Origin: Turnera subulata
Taxonomy: Eukaryota > Streptophyta > Magnoliopsida > Malpighiales > Passifloraceae
Assembly (NCBI GenBank): GCA_028386065.3
Contig: JAKUCV010006784.1
Location: forward strand, 218,239 to 282,238
Direction: 5' to 3'
DNA: 64,000 nt
A program made the translations under genes and the position numbers. Below the pieces are notes generated by a model. The model saw only the letters and a program-made list of their open reading frames with translations. It was not told the origin of the DNA and made no database searches. This document shows positions 53,301 through 63,602 of the stretch, in pieces. Each line of letters opens with the position of its first letter. Position 1 is the first letter of the stretch.

Positions 53301-53760
53301 GGTTTAGCATGCAAGATTCCAAGAAGGGTTTCTTGCCCATGTCGCATGGCATATCTCTCTCAAAGAATCAATGTCCTAATACGACTAAGGAGAGAGAGCG
53401 GATGAGTAAGATCCCTTATGCTTCTGCAATAGGATCTGTCAGGTATGCCATGCTATGTACTAGACCGGTTGTCGCTTATGCTTTGGGTGTCACAAGCAGA
53501 TGCCATTCTGATCCTAGTGAAAGTCACTGGACAGCAGTTAAGAATATCCTTAAGTACTTGAGAAGCACTAAGTATGCATTCCTGGTTTACGGAAGCGTTG
53601 ATGGGCTTGTTGTAAAGTGTTACAAGGATGCTAGCTTCCAAACTGACAGGGATGTTTTTAGATCGCAATCAGGTTATGTGTTTTTGTCTTGGAGGTGGCG
53701 CTGTTTGCTGGAAGAGTTCCAAGCAAGAAACAGTTGCCGACCCTACGACTGAGGCTATAC
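50344..53760 (+). pseudogene. Decayed Copia gag-pol polyprotein of element C1
   Basis: Domain order follows Ty1-copia: gag from the ATG at 50344; zinc knuckle FRCNKPGH with a stop directly after the His (50953); protease-like VLDTGCGSH (about 51066); GAG-pre-integrase LWHSRLGHI (about 51467); integrase with HTD, RSD and an intact SER (51590-52297); reverse transcriptase segments including YVDD (about 53110); RNase H-like CYKDASFQTDRD (about 53615). Many stops and frameshifts break it. A deletion near 53752-53780 removes the RNase H end, the polypurine tract and the first LTR bases. Compare 59932-63602. Confidence 0.88.
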
Positions 53761-53780
53761 AAAGTTCCACTGAGAACTAT

Positions 53781-54907
53781 GTAATGGATGATTGCATATA
53801 GTCGTGTATATACATTAAGGTTATTCCAATAAATATGATTATGAGATAATCGCTTGCACATATTTATAACCCTAGAGTATATATTTGATATATTCTTAAA
53901 TGTCCCTAGTCGATTATTATTATGGATAGGTTATAATAATAAATTAAGACTAGCGTATGTTGAGAATTTATATGTGATATGAATTCTACATACCGGTACA
54001 AGTTGGAGAACTTGTGGACTGGACCGACCCACATAAGAATGTTACATGGAGCGTTACATGTTTGTCGATAGCGATTCTTATTTGTATTGTCCTTAGACCT
54101 GAGATCGTCAAGGTTCCCAACATGTGAGTCATATACTTTGATATTATTCCTAGTCATCCGTAAATGGGTGGACTTAAGGGTAATCATTGGGTATATGATA
54201 AGTGTGTAGTGGTTTTTGTATGATCCAGAGGGGATTCGTCAACCCATATAACGGGTATATTATCGGATGGTTTCTTGATAGAGTTGAACAGTAAATGCAC
54301 GGCCGTGCTCGGATTATGATATGGTGATATCATTGGTATCCGTTTTACACAGTTAACTTGAGGATCAAGAAACCGAGATTAAACATATACGAAGGGACGA
54401 TGACATGTTTCGAGGCATCTAGAATCAGTACTGATCTTGTCGTTCGAGTAGTAATGATGTGTTGCTAGACGCCGCTCTTTGCTTATAATTGTAAAATGAG
54501 ATTTTACAATTATTGCCGAATGTTACAAGTGCTTACAGGGTCACACACATAGAACCGATTGATTCGAGCAGGTGGTAGAACCGTGGTTGGACCATGGTTC
54601 GACCGGGTGTGGTTGGACTATGGTTGAACCAGGGTCGTTTTGGATCAATAATTATCAAAATTATTGATCAGACATGGTGATGTGGTGTGTTGTAATCTGA
54701 TTATGTTAGTGGGAGACATTAGTGATGAGGGTCATCACCTTTGGTCCACTATGTTGGCCATTTTGCTATTAACCTAATGGCATTATGTGTGAGTGGGTTT
54801 GAGTGCCTTAGTGATCAGATCGTTTTGCTCCTCTCTCTCATATTCATTCAGTTTTTCAGAGCATTCTTGAGAGTGTCTTGAGTGCTTCTGAGTTTGAGAG
54901 TAAAACA
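53781..54907 (+). repeat. Element C1 3' LTR, left part
   Basis: It begins about ATGGATGATTGCATATAG, lacking the TGTTAGTAATATGCCC terminus. It contains the GAG-loop hairpin (54485-54513, 13-bp stem) and GGTTGGACC-type repeats, and is cut at 54907 by the Sirevirus-like element. The remainder is not in this window. Confidence 0.82.
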
Positions 54908-56272
54908 TGTTAGAACCTATGTCTTCATGGTTCACTCATTACAGGTTTTGATAAATGACAAACCAAGGTCATAACCAAGATGAAGCAAAAAAGAAATCAA
55001 GCAAACAAGTACTCAACCAAAGTGATCAAGAATTCAAGTGAAGATATGATCAAGAGTTGAAGTGCAAAGAAGAGCAAGAGAAGTTAGGACCCATTTGTAC
55101 AAGGTAAAACACTCAACTTCTCTTAGGCATTGGCTCAAACAAAACACATTTCAATCATACAATTCATAAGCATGCTTTCAAACATAAAGTTGTGTTTTTA
55201 GTCCAAAACATCGATGTTGTGAAAGCAAACATCGATGTTCTGTTTTTCAAGTTTTTCAAAATATTGGCAGTAGCTCTAAAACATCGATGTTGGATTACAA
55301 AACATCGATGTTCTTGTGACCGTTGGTCAAAACATCGATGTTTCCAATCCAACATCGATGTTCATGAAAACTTGTCTTAGAAATAGAATTTTGCCGAAGC
55401 CAAAAAACATCGATGTTGGCTAATCAAACATCGATGTTTCACAAAACATCGATGTTTCATTTTCCAACATCGATGTTCTTGCATAAACCTGTTTCAAAAG
55501 AATTTTGCCGAACCAAAATAACATCGATGTTTGGATTCAGAACATCGATGTTTTAGTTACCGTTAGCCCAAAATTCAAATTTTATGGGCAAAACATCGAT
55601 GTTCTCCTTTAAAACATCGATGTTTAAGGCATGGTCCAGACAACTTTTCAGCACCCACTAAGCTTTGCTTAAAGGTGTTTTTCTTGGGTGGATTTCAAAC
55701 GGCTCCATGACTTTTCAGAGCTATATATTGAGCATTTTTAGCTGTGTTTATCAACCAATCAACTCTCTATTTCATTCATCATTCATTGCAAAACATTCAA
55801 TCAAGTTTAAGAGCCAATTCCTTTGAGATTATTGAGAGTTGCCTTATTAGTGCTTAATTGTAACTCATACCTACTCTTGAGAGAGCTTTTGTTTGAGTAA
55901 TCTTTATAGTGTTGTTCATACACTGAAAGGGAGGTTTGTTCCCTTGTAGCTACTCATAGGAAGAGTGATTTTCTTTCCTTGAGAGAAGTCTTGAAGTGAG
56001 GTATCTTCAAGCAAGTGTGTAGGATTCTTGTGATTAGAATTCCTAGGCTGTAAACGGTTTGTTAAGCACCCGGAAGCTTAACGGTAGATAGTGAACTCTT
56101 CAAGTGTATCTTGAAGGACTGGATTAGCCACAAATTAGTTGTGTGTGAACCAGTATAAAAATCTCTTGTGTCCTTCTATTTTTCAATTCCGCACTTCATT
56201 TCCTGCAAAGTTTTTAATTTTCGGTCATAAGCTATTCACCCCCCCTCTAGCTTAAGTCTATTGTTCCTAACA
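54908..56272 (+). repeat. 5' LTR of the Sirevirus-like element (1365 bp)
   Basis: It starts TGTTAGAACCTATGTC and ends CTATTGTTCCTAACA. It is the forward version of the solo LTR at 21696-23424 but shorter, mainly because its palindrome array has 7 rather than 11 pairs. Confidence 0.88.
55207..55624. repeat. Array of 14 AACATCGATGTT palindromes in 7 pairs
   Basis: All 14 units are exact. Spacers within pairs are 8-9 bases, giving a pitch of 20-21 bp. Pairs are separated by more variable AT-rich sequence containing GCCGAA-type words. Confidence 0.93.
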
Positions 56273-56274
56273 AT

Positions 56275-56286
56275 TGGTAGCGGAGC
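56275..56286 (+). promoter_or_regulatory. Primer-binding site of the Sirevirus-like element
   Basis: TGGTAGCGGAGC two bases after the LTR end at 56272. Confidence 0.72.
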
Positions 56287-56327
56287 CTAACTCTCTAAAG
56301 ACTTAACCGTTTGAGAGGAAATCTTCC

Positions 56328-58094
56328 ATGGCTTCTTCAAGTAATCATGCAGGAATTCTCGAAGGACATTCAACCGTCCGTCCACCGTACTTTGATGGCA
56401 CAAATTACAGCTACTGGAAGGAGAGGATGAGAATTTTCCTCCAATCCAGCAACTATGCTCTTTGGCGAATCATGAAGGTTGGAGAGCAAATTCCGAAGAA
56501 GAAAGTTGGTGAAGTCGAAGTGCCAAAGACGGAGGAGGAGTACAATGCTGCAGACATTGTATTGGTTGAAAACAATGCCAAATCAATCAACATGCTCTAT
56601 TGTGCAGTCAATCCCGACGATTATCGGAAAGTCTCTTGCTGCACAACCGCAAAAGAGATGTGGGATAAGCTGGAGGTCACCTACGAAGGAACCGATCAAG
56701 TTCGAGAGGCCAAAATCGACTCCCTCACTGCAGATTACGAACTCTTTCGTATGAAGGAGAATGAAGGAATTGAGGAGATGTTCGACCGCTTCTCCAAAAT
56801 CATAAATGAGCTTCATGCTCTCAAGAAGGTTTACTCCGACAAGGACTTGGTCAGAAAAGTTCTTCGAAGTCTCACTCCCGAATGGCGATCAAAGGCGGAT
56901 GCCATCTACGAAAACATCGGCATCAACAACACAACGATTGATAGTCTAAGAGGTAATCTTATAACTTATGAAACTACCATTCTTAAACCCTCTTTGCCTT
57001 CTATGCAGGAACCAAAGAAGAAGACAATAGCTCTCAAAGCTTCTACCTCCAAGACACAAGAACTCACTGAAACGGACTCTAGTGATGATGATCAAGAACT
57101 CGGACTTGTCATCCGCAAATTCCACAAATTCATGAAGAAGGAATTTGTAAAGAAAGGAAGAAAGATGTCCGGGCCACCCAAATGCTATGGGTGTGGAGAG
57201 AGTGGGCACATCAAGCCCAAATGCCCCAAAGCAAAGGAAGGAAAGGAGAAGAAGTCCTACAAGAAGCAAAGGGCATACATATCATGGGGAGGCGACTCCG
57301 GTGACGAATCATCCGATAGTGATGAAGAAGAAACGGCGAACCTATGTCTTATGGCAAGGGAAGAACCGAAAGAGGTAAGTACCACTTCTCAAAATGTCTC
57401 AATTGAGGAACTACAAAATGCATTTGATGAGCTTTATGGTGAATTCATTTCTATTTCCAAAGTTAATAAGAGCTTAAGGAAACAAGTTATAACATTGGAG
57501 AATGATATGGAAAATGTGTCTATTGAGAACAAAAATTTTAAGCAAGAAATTAAGACTCTAGACACACCTAAAGAATGTATATCTTGTGGCTCCTTAAAAG
57601 AACAAAATGAAAAATTAGCATGTGAAAATATGAAGCTAATGGATGAAAATAAGGTGCTAGGAAAGAAGAGTGTAGAGGAATGTTCTTCATGCATACCTTT
57701 GAGGAAACAAGTTGAACAACTTGAAACTACCTTGAAGAAGTTTAATACTCCTCATAAAAATCTGAATTCTATGCTAGGTAATTTGCAATCTACTAGGCAT
57801 GGAATAGGTTTTAGGAGCGAACCTAAAAGACATAAAGTAGAATCGAAGAAACCTAAGGTACAACCTAAGGTAAACCAAGTGAGCAATGTGCATAAGTATA
57901 GGAAACATAGTAACTACTATCAACCTAGAAGAATGCATAACCCAAATGTCATTTGTCACTATTGCAATAGAATAGGACATATTGCTTCTGTTTGTTTCAC
58001 TAGGCATAGGCATTGGGCTCAAGAAGAAGCTCATAAACAATATGCACCTAACACTCAAGGACCCAAGAAGATTTGGGTACCTAAATCTCATTGA
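56328..58094 (+). CDS. Gag protein of the Sirevirus-like Copia element
   Basis: 588 residues from ATG (MASSSNHAGILEGHSTVRPP). An N-terminal DUF4219-like region and a UBN2/gag-type capsid region (~20-220) are followed by a CCHC zinc knuckle (Cys286, Cys289, His294, Cys299), an acidic Ser/Asp segment (~325-340), a long Glu/Lys/Asn-rich coiled-coil region (~365-500) and a second CX2CX4HX4C knuckle (Cys543 to Cys556). It ends with KKIWVPKSH, as in Sirevirus gag. The frame is undamaged, which points to a young element. Pol follows in a different frame after the TGA, so a frame change or other mechanism is needed for Gag-Pol. Confidence 0.9.
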   Translation: MASSSNHAGILEGHSTVRPPYFDGTNYSYWKERMRIFLQSSNYALWRIMKVGEQIPKKKVGEVEVPKTEEEYNAADIVLVENNAKSINMLYCAVNPDDYRKVSCCTTAKEMWDKLEVTYEGTDQVREAKIDSLTADYELFRMKENEGIEEMFDRFSKIINELHALKKVYSDKDLVRKVLRSLTPEWRSKADAIYENIGINNTTIDSLRGNLITYETTILKPSLPSMQEPKKKTIALKASTSKTQELTETDSSDDDQELGLVIRKFHKFMKKEFVKKGRKMSGPPKCYGCGESGHIKPKCPKAKEGKEKKSYKKQRAYISWGGDSGDESSDSDEEETANLCLMAREEPKEVSTTSQNVSIEELQNAFDELYGEFISISKVNKSLRKQVITLENDMENVSIENKNFKQEIKTLDTPKECISCGSLKEQNEKLACENMKLMDENKVLGKKSVEECSSCIPLRKQVEQLETTLKKFNTPHKNLNSMLGNLQSTRHGIGFRSEPKRHKVESKKPKVQPKVNQVSNVHKYRKHSNYYQPRRMHNPNVICHYCNRIGHIASVCFTRHRHWAQEEAHKQYAPNTQGPKKIWVPKSH

Positions 58095-58107
58095 TTTGTT
58101 TTTGTAG

Positions 58108-58363
58108 GTGTGCTTGAAGGCATCAAGTGTACTTTGGTACCTTGATAGCGGATGCGCCAAGCATATGACCGGAGACGCATCCAAATTTTTGCAAATAAAG
58201 CCATCAAATGGAGGAAACGTTGTCTTTGGAGACAACAACAAAGGAAAGATCATTGGCATTGGCTCGGTTGGCAAAGATGAGTCTTCCTCCATTGATAATG
58301 TTTTACTTGTTAAGGGTCTTAAACACAACCTCTTAAGCATAAGTCAATTATGTGATAAGGGAA
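58108..58363 (+). pseudogene. Start of pol (protease) of the Sirevirus-like element, interrupted
   Basis: About 85 codons: SSVLWYLDSGCAKHMTGD carries the aspartic-protease DSG signature, and GLKHNLLSISQLCDKG is the conserved stretch before the GAG-pre-integrase domain. The frame is lost at 58363 where the C2 LTR begins. It is +1 relative to gag. The rest of pol is not in the window. Confidence 0.85.
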
Positions 58364-59917
58364 TGTAAGTTTCCCTAAGCTATATGACATTCATATAGAA
58401 GCAAAAGATGCAGCGGAAGACAAGGGAAACAACCAAGAACACATGTGAAGCTAGTAAACCGTATAACAAAATTTTGCGTGCCTGTAAGATTAGGGTCTTT
58501 CACCTAATAGTTGTGTAGAATCAGTAAGAGCAAGAAGAAGCCCTGCTCCTCTACGGTATCCACACGAACCGTGATAGCTTGGAGTCGTCCCATGAAACAA
58601 GCTTCGAGCTCCCCGGACTGATGTGCTAGCAACAAAACCGGGGCTGTGTATAAGGTGTGTTTTGGGCTCTTCCTTTCTTTCACAAAGAAGAAGAGATGGT
58701 GGTGTTTGTGTGTGGACTGAAAAACCAGCTCAAGGAGAAGGGAGCAGCAGAAACGTTCAGCCAAGCCACACTTAGGTAGTGAATGATCTGATCATTCAAA
58801 CCAAGTGGAGACATAAGATAGTGCAAGCAAAGGCCTACCACCTTTGGCCCATCACCCACTAAATCATATCCTAAACAAGATAATGCAGCTCCCATCAATC
58901 TTTCCAGCACAACACACACAACATTCCACTCATGTCTGATCAATAATTATTGATCCAAAACCGGCCCTGGTTCAACCATGGTCCAACCACGGTTCAACCA
59001 CGGTCCAATCACACCCGGTCCAACCTTGGTCCAACCACGGTTCGACCTTCTGCTCGAATCATCGGTTCTATGTGTGTGACCCTGTAGGCACTTGTAACGT
59101 CCGGCAATGATTGTAAAATCTCATTTTACAATCATAAACAAAGAGCGGCGTCTAGCAACACATCATTGCTACCCGAACGACAAGATCAGAACTGATTCAC
59201 TATGCCTCGGAATATGTCATCGTCCTATCGTCCCATTATCAAGATTAGACCGAGACATGGAAACGTCAATCTCGTATATGTCTAATCTCGGTTTCTTGAT
59301 CCTCGAGTTAACTGTATAAAACGGATACCCGTGATATCATCATATCACCCTATCCGAGCATGGCCATGCATTTAACAGTTCAACTCTATCAAGAAACCTA
59401 CTCGATAATATACCCGTTATATAGGTCGGACGAATCCCCTCTTGATCAATCAAAACCCACTACATACTCGTCATATACCCGACGATTACCCTTATGCCCA
59501 CCCAGTTACGGATGACTAGGAATAACATCAAAGTACATGATTCATATGTTGGATACCTTGATGATCTCAGGTCGGAGGACAATACATCTATAAGAAACGC
59601 TATCGACATACATATAACGTTCCATGTAGCGTTCTTATGTGGGTCGGTCCGGTCAACAAGATCCCCATCTTGTACCCGTATGTAGAATTCGTAACTCATA
59701 CAATCCTCAACATACGCTAGTCTTATTTTATTATTACAACCCAACCATAATAATAAACGACTAGGGACTTTTAAGAATATACATATCAAATACATATACA
59801 CTAGGGTTATATATATGTGCAAGCGATTATCTCATAATCATATATATAGGCATAACCTCAAATATGTATACATGAATACAATCATCCATAGATTGGCTTT
59901 TGGGCATATTACTAACA
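58364..59917 (-). repeat. Element C2 3' LTR (1554 bp)
   Basis: On the minus strand it runs TGTTAGTAATATGCCC to GGGAAACTTACA. It contains the GAG-loop hairpin (59107-59135, 13-bp stem with G-C where C1 has A-T) and GGTTGGACC-type repeats (about 58970-59050). Related to but clearly diverged from the C1 LTRs. Confidence 0.87.
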
Positions 59918-59931
59918 ATCTCCCACTTGCA
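59918..59931 (-). promoter_or_regulatory. Polypurine tract of element C2
   Basis: TGCAAGTGGGAGAT on the minus strand lies directly between the polyprotein stop codon and the 3' LTR start. Confidence 0.75.
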
Positions 59932-62900
59932 CTAAAGCCAATCATACATGTATCTAATACCTATGGATGCGCAATGACCATCATGCTTCTGCTGCGTGAG
60001 GGGCTTAGTCAACGGGTCTGCTACATTGTTCTCAGTAGGAACTCTGCACAGCCTGACATCGCCTCTATCTATGATCTCTCGAATCAGATGATAGCGTCGG
60101 AGAATGTGTTTGGATCTCTGGTGGTATCTAGGCTCTTGAGCTTGTGCGATTGTTCCATTGTTGTCACAATAGAGCTCAATCGGACTCTCAATACTAGGAA
60201 CCACCCCAAGTTCAGTTACGAACTTCTTGATCCAAACAGCCTCTTTCGCCGCATCTGAGGCAGCAATGTACTCTGCCTCGGTTGTAGAATCTGCAACTGT
60301 CTCTTGCTTAGAACTCTTCCAGCTTACAGCACCACCTCCAAGACAAAACACATATCCAGACTGCGATCTGAAATCATCCCTATCGGTTTGGAAGCTAGCA
60401 TCGGTGTAACCCTTTACAACGAGCTCATCAACGCTTCCGTAAACCAGGAATGCATCCTTAGTCCTTCTCAAGTACTTAAGGATATTCTTAACCGCCATCC
60501 AGTGACTCTCACCGGGATCAGATTGGTACCTGCTCGTGACACTCAGAGCATATGCGACATCCGGTCTAGTACATAACATGGCGTACATGATAGATCCTAT
60601 TGCCGAAGCATAAGGGACCTCACTCATTCTCTTTCTCTCATCAGATGTACTAGGACATTGACTCTTTGAGAGAGAGACGCCATGTGACATGGGTAAGAAT
60701 CCCTTCTTGGAATCCTCCATTCTAAACCTCTTTAGAACCTTGTCAATATACGTACTCTGACTTAGCCCGAGAAGCCTTTTGGATCTATCCCTATAGATCT
60801 TTATGCCCAACACATAGGCAGCTTCTCCTAAGTCCTTCATTGAGAAATTCTTTCCTAACCAAGCCTTAACAGACTGTAGTGTCGGAATATCATTCCCAAT
60901 GAGCAGAATGTCGTCAACATATAACAACAAGAAAACTACTGTGCTCCCACTAACCTTCTTGTAAACACATGGTTCATCTTCATTTTTGATGAAACCAAAC
61001 TCTTTGATTACATCATTAAAACGAAGATTCCAACTCCTTGAAGCTTGCTTAAGTCCATAAATGGACCTTTGCAACTTGCATACCATATTGGCATTATTTG
61101 GATCGACAAAACCCTCAGGCTGTGTCATGTACACATCCTCTAAGAGATTTCCGTTAAGGAAAGCGGTTTTGACATCCATTTGCCATATCTCATAATCATG
61201 ATATGCAGCTATAGCCAACAGAATCCGGATGGATTTAACCATAGCAACCGGTGAGAAGGTTTCATCATAGTCAATACCATGAACTTGTTTGAAACCTTTC
61301 GCCACCAATCGCCCTTTATAGGTAATCACATTACCATCCATGTCGGTCTTTCTCTTAAAGACCCATTTGCACCCTATGGGTTTTACCCCTTCGGGTGGCT
61401 CGACCAAGGTCCATACCTTGTTCTCATACATGGATTCCATTTCCGAATTCATGGCTTCTAGCCACTTCTGGGAGTCCGAACCCGTAACGGCCTGCTGATA
61501 GGTAGTGGGCTCATCCTCATCTATGAGCAACACATCACCGGTATGAGTCACGAGAAATCCATATCTCTCGGGCTCATGCCGAATCCTATCCGACCTACGT
61601 GGTCCATGTGTTACAGGAACAGGATTCTCATCCACAACAATTTGTGGTTCCTGTCCTTGTTCCATCTCAGTCTCTAGATCTCGAACTTCTTCGAGTTCTA
61701 GTTGCCTCCCACTGATTCCTCTAGAAATAAACTCCTTTTCTAGAAAAATCGCAGTCCGAGCAACAAACACTTTGTTGTCGGTGGGAGTATAGAAGTAATA
61801 CCCTTTAGTTTCCTTAGGGTAACCTACAAATAGGCACTTCTCGAATTTAGGGCCGAGCTTATCCGAAGCTTCACGTCTTACGTAAGCCTCACAGCCCCAA
61901 ATCCTCATAAAAGACAAACTGGGACGCTTCCCGGTCCATATCTCATATGGTGTCTTTTCGACCGATTTAGATGGAACATTGTTTAGTGTATAAGCAGCAG
62001 TCAACAATGCATGTCCCCAAAAGGATAAAAGAAGGTTAGCTTGACTCATCATTGAACGAACCATGTCCAACAAGGTTCTGTTCCTCCTTTTGGATACACC
62101 ATTCCATTGTGGCGTACCCGGTGGAGTAAGCTGTGATACTATACCACAACCCTTTAGATGATCAAGAAATTCTCGGCTCAAGTATTCACCACCTCGATCT
62201 GATCGAAGCATCTTAATACTTTTACCGAGTTGATTTTGTACTTCATTCTTGAATTCTTTGAACTTTTCAAAGGATTCGGATTTGTGTCTCATTAGATACA
62301 CATATCCATATCTACTGAAATCATCAGTAAATGTAATGAAGTACTGAAAACCGCCCCTAGCCTGTGTCGACATTGGTCCACATACATCGGTATGAATGAG
62401 ACCTAGCAATTCCGAAGCCCTTTCACCTTTACCGGTAAAAGGAGCCTTCGTCATTTTGCCTAACAAACAAGATTCACACCTCTCAAATGATTCGAAATCA
62501 AATGAGTTTAATAGTCCATCTTTATGGAGCTTAGCAATGCGATTCTCGTTTATATGGCCTAGTCGACAATGCCAAAGATACGTTTCGTTAGAATCGTTCA
62601 ACCTAACCTTCTTGGTACTAACGTTATAGATCGGCATCTCAAGGTTTAGAACATACAATCCATTGCTTAAACTTGCACCACCATAATATACATCATTGAA
62701 ATAAATTGAACAACATTTGTTCTTTATTACAAATGAAAATCCTTTCTTGTCAAGACAAGATACAGAAATCAAATTTCTGCTTATAGTAGGTACAAAATAG
62801 CAATTATCAAGTTCTAACACCAAGCCACTAGGTAAAGATAGATAATAGGTTCCTACGGCTAATGCAGCAACCCTTGCTCCATTCCCAACACGTAGGTCTA

Positions 62901-63602
62901 TCTCCCCTTTTGCCAACCTTCTACTCCTTCTTAGTTCCTGCACATTTACACAAATGTGAGAACCACATCCGGTATCTAATACCCATGATGCAGAAGTAGA
63001 AATATTAGCTTTTATAACGAATATACCTGAAGTAGAAGTCTCACTTCCCTTCTTGTTCCTCTTTACCTCTTCTAGGTAAACTGGGCAGTTGCGTCTCCAA
63101 TGGCCCGGTTTGTTGCAGTGGAAACAATGTCCATCCTTAGCAACTCCACCCTTGGGTTTAAGCTTGTGATCACAAGAAGAAGCACTTGCACCAAACTTTT
63201 TGGCACTCTTCTTCTTCTTGTCGAACTTTGCTTTACCCTTTCCTTTGCCTTTGCCAATCATCAATATGTTGGACTTACTTGCCTTCATTTGAAGCTCTGC
63301 TGTTCCCAACATGTTGAGCAACTCGGACAAGGATTTGTCAAGATTGTTCATGTTGAAGTTCATGACAAATTGGCCGTAGCTATCCGGCAACGATTGCAGG
63401 ATTAGGTCTACAGCCAACTCCTTTGGCAAAGGAAACCCGAGACCCTCAAGGCTCTCAATGAATCCGATCATTTTCAGCAAATGAGGTCTCACGGGTGATG
63501 ATTCGGCCATCCTGCATTGGAACAAGGATTTAGAGGTCTCATACCTCTCATGCCTAGCTTGCTCTTCAAAAAGCATCTTAAGGTGTTCGATCATATCGAA
63601 CG
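59932..63602 (-). CDS. Copia gag-pol polyprotein of element C2, 5' incomplete
   Basis: About 1223 residues, uninterrupted. Order: C-terminal part of gag (DMIEHLKMLFEEQ onward), zinc knuckle CFHCNKPGHWRRNC (63084-63125), aspartic protease WVLDTGCGSH (about 62961-62990), GAG-pre-integrase LWHCRLGHI, integrase with HTD and RSD, reverse transcriptase with YVDD (about 60910-60924), and RNase H through YTDASFQTDRDD to the C-terminus. The third integrase catalytic residue is Lys (AAA, 62089-62091) where C1 and the family have Glu, so strand transfer should be lost. The first ~100 gag residues are missing because a plus-strand LTR begins at 63603; an apparent upstream Met (63627) lies in that LTR and is not a true start. 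Confidence 0.9.

Larger units (their letters stand above)
47592..54907 (+). mobile_element. Element C1: decayed Ty1-copia retrotransposon, plus strand
   Basis: 5'-truncated 5' LTR (47592-48658), primer-binding site, an unusually long leader with a palindrome array, a gag-pol full of stops and frameshifts (50344-53760), and a 3' LTR (from ~53781) interrupted at 54907 by the Sirevirus-like element. The family is the same as the minus-strand C2 polyprotein at 59932-63602. The 5' LTR lacks its first ~470 bases and the 3' LTR its first ~30, so no TSD can be read. Confidence 0.85.
54908..58363 (+). mobile_element. Sirevirus-like Ty1-copia element, left part
   Basis: 5' LTR (54908-56272), primer-binding site, complete gag (56328-58094) and the start of pol (to 58363), where the C2 element has inserted. 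Gag with an N-terminal PPYFDGTNYSYWKERM region, two zinc knuckles and a long coiled-coil region is typical of the Sirevirus (SIRE/Maximus) lineage. The remainder lies beyond the nested insertion and outside the window. Flank AAACA (54903-54907) is half of the presumed TSD. Confidence 0.85.
58364..63602 (-). mobile_element. Element C2: Ty1-copia retrotransposon, minus strand, incomplete in window
   Basis: 3' LTR (58364-59917), polypurine tract (59918-59931) and polyprotein (59932-63602), all read on the minus strand. The gag start is interrupted at 63602/63603 by a plus-strand LTR of the same family. It is inserted in pol of the Sirevirus-like element; the flank GGGAA (58359-58363) would be one TSD copy. 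Its 5' LTR and primer site lie beyond the window. Confidence 0.88.
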
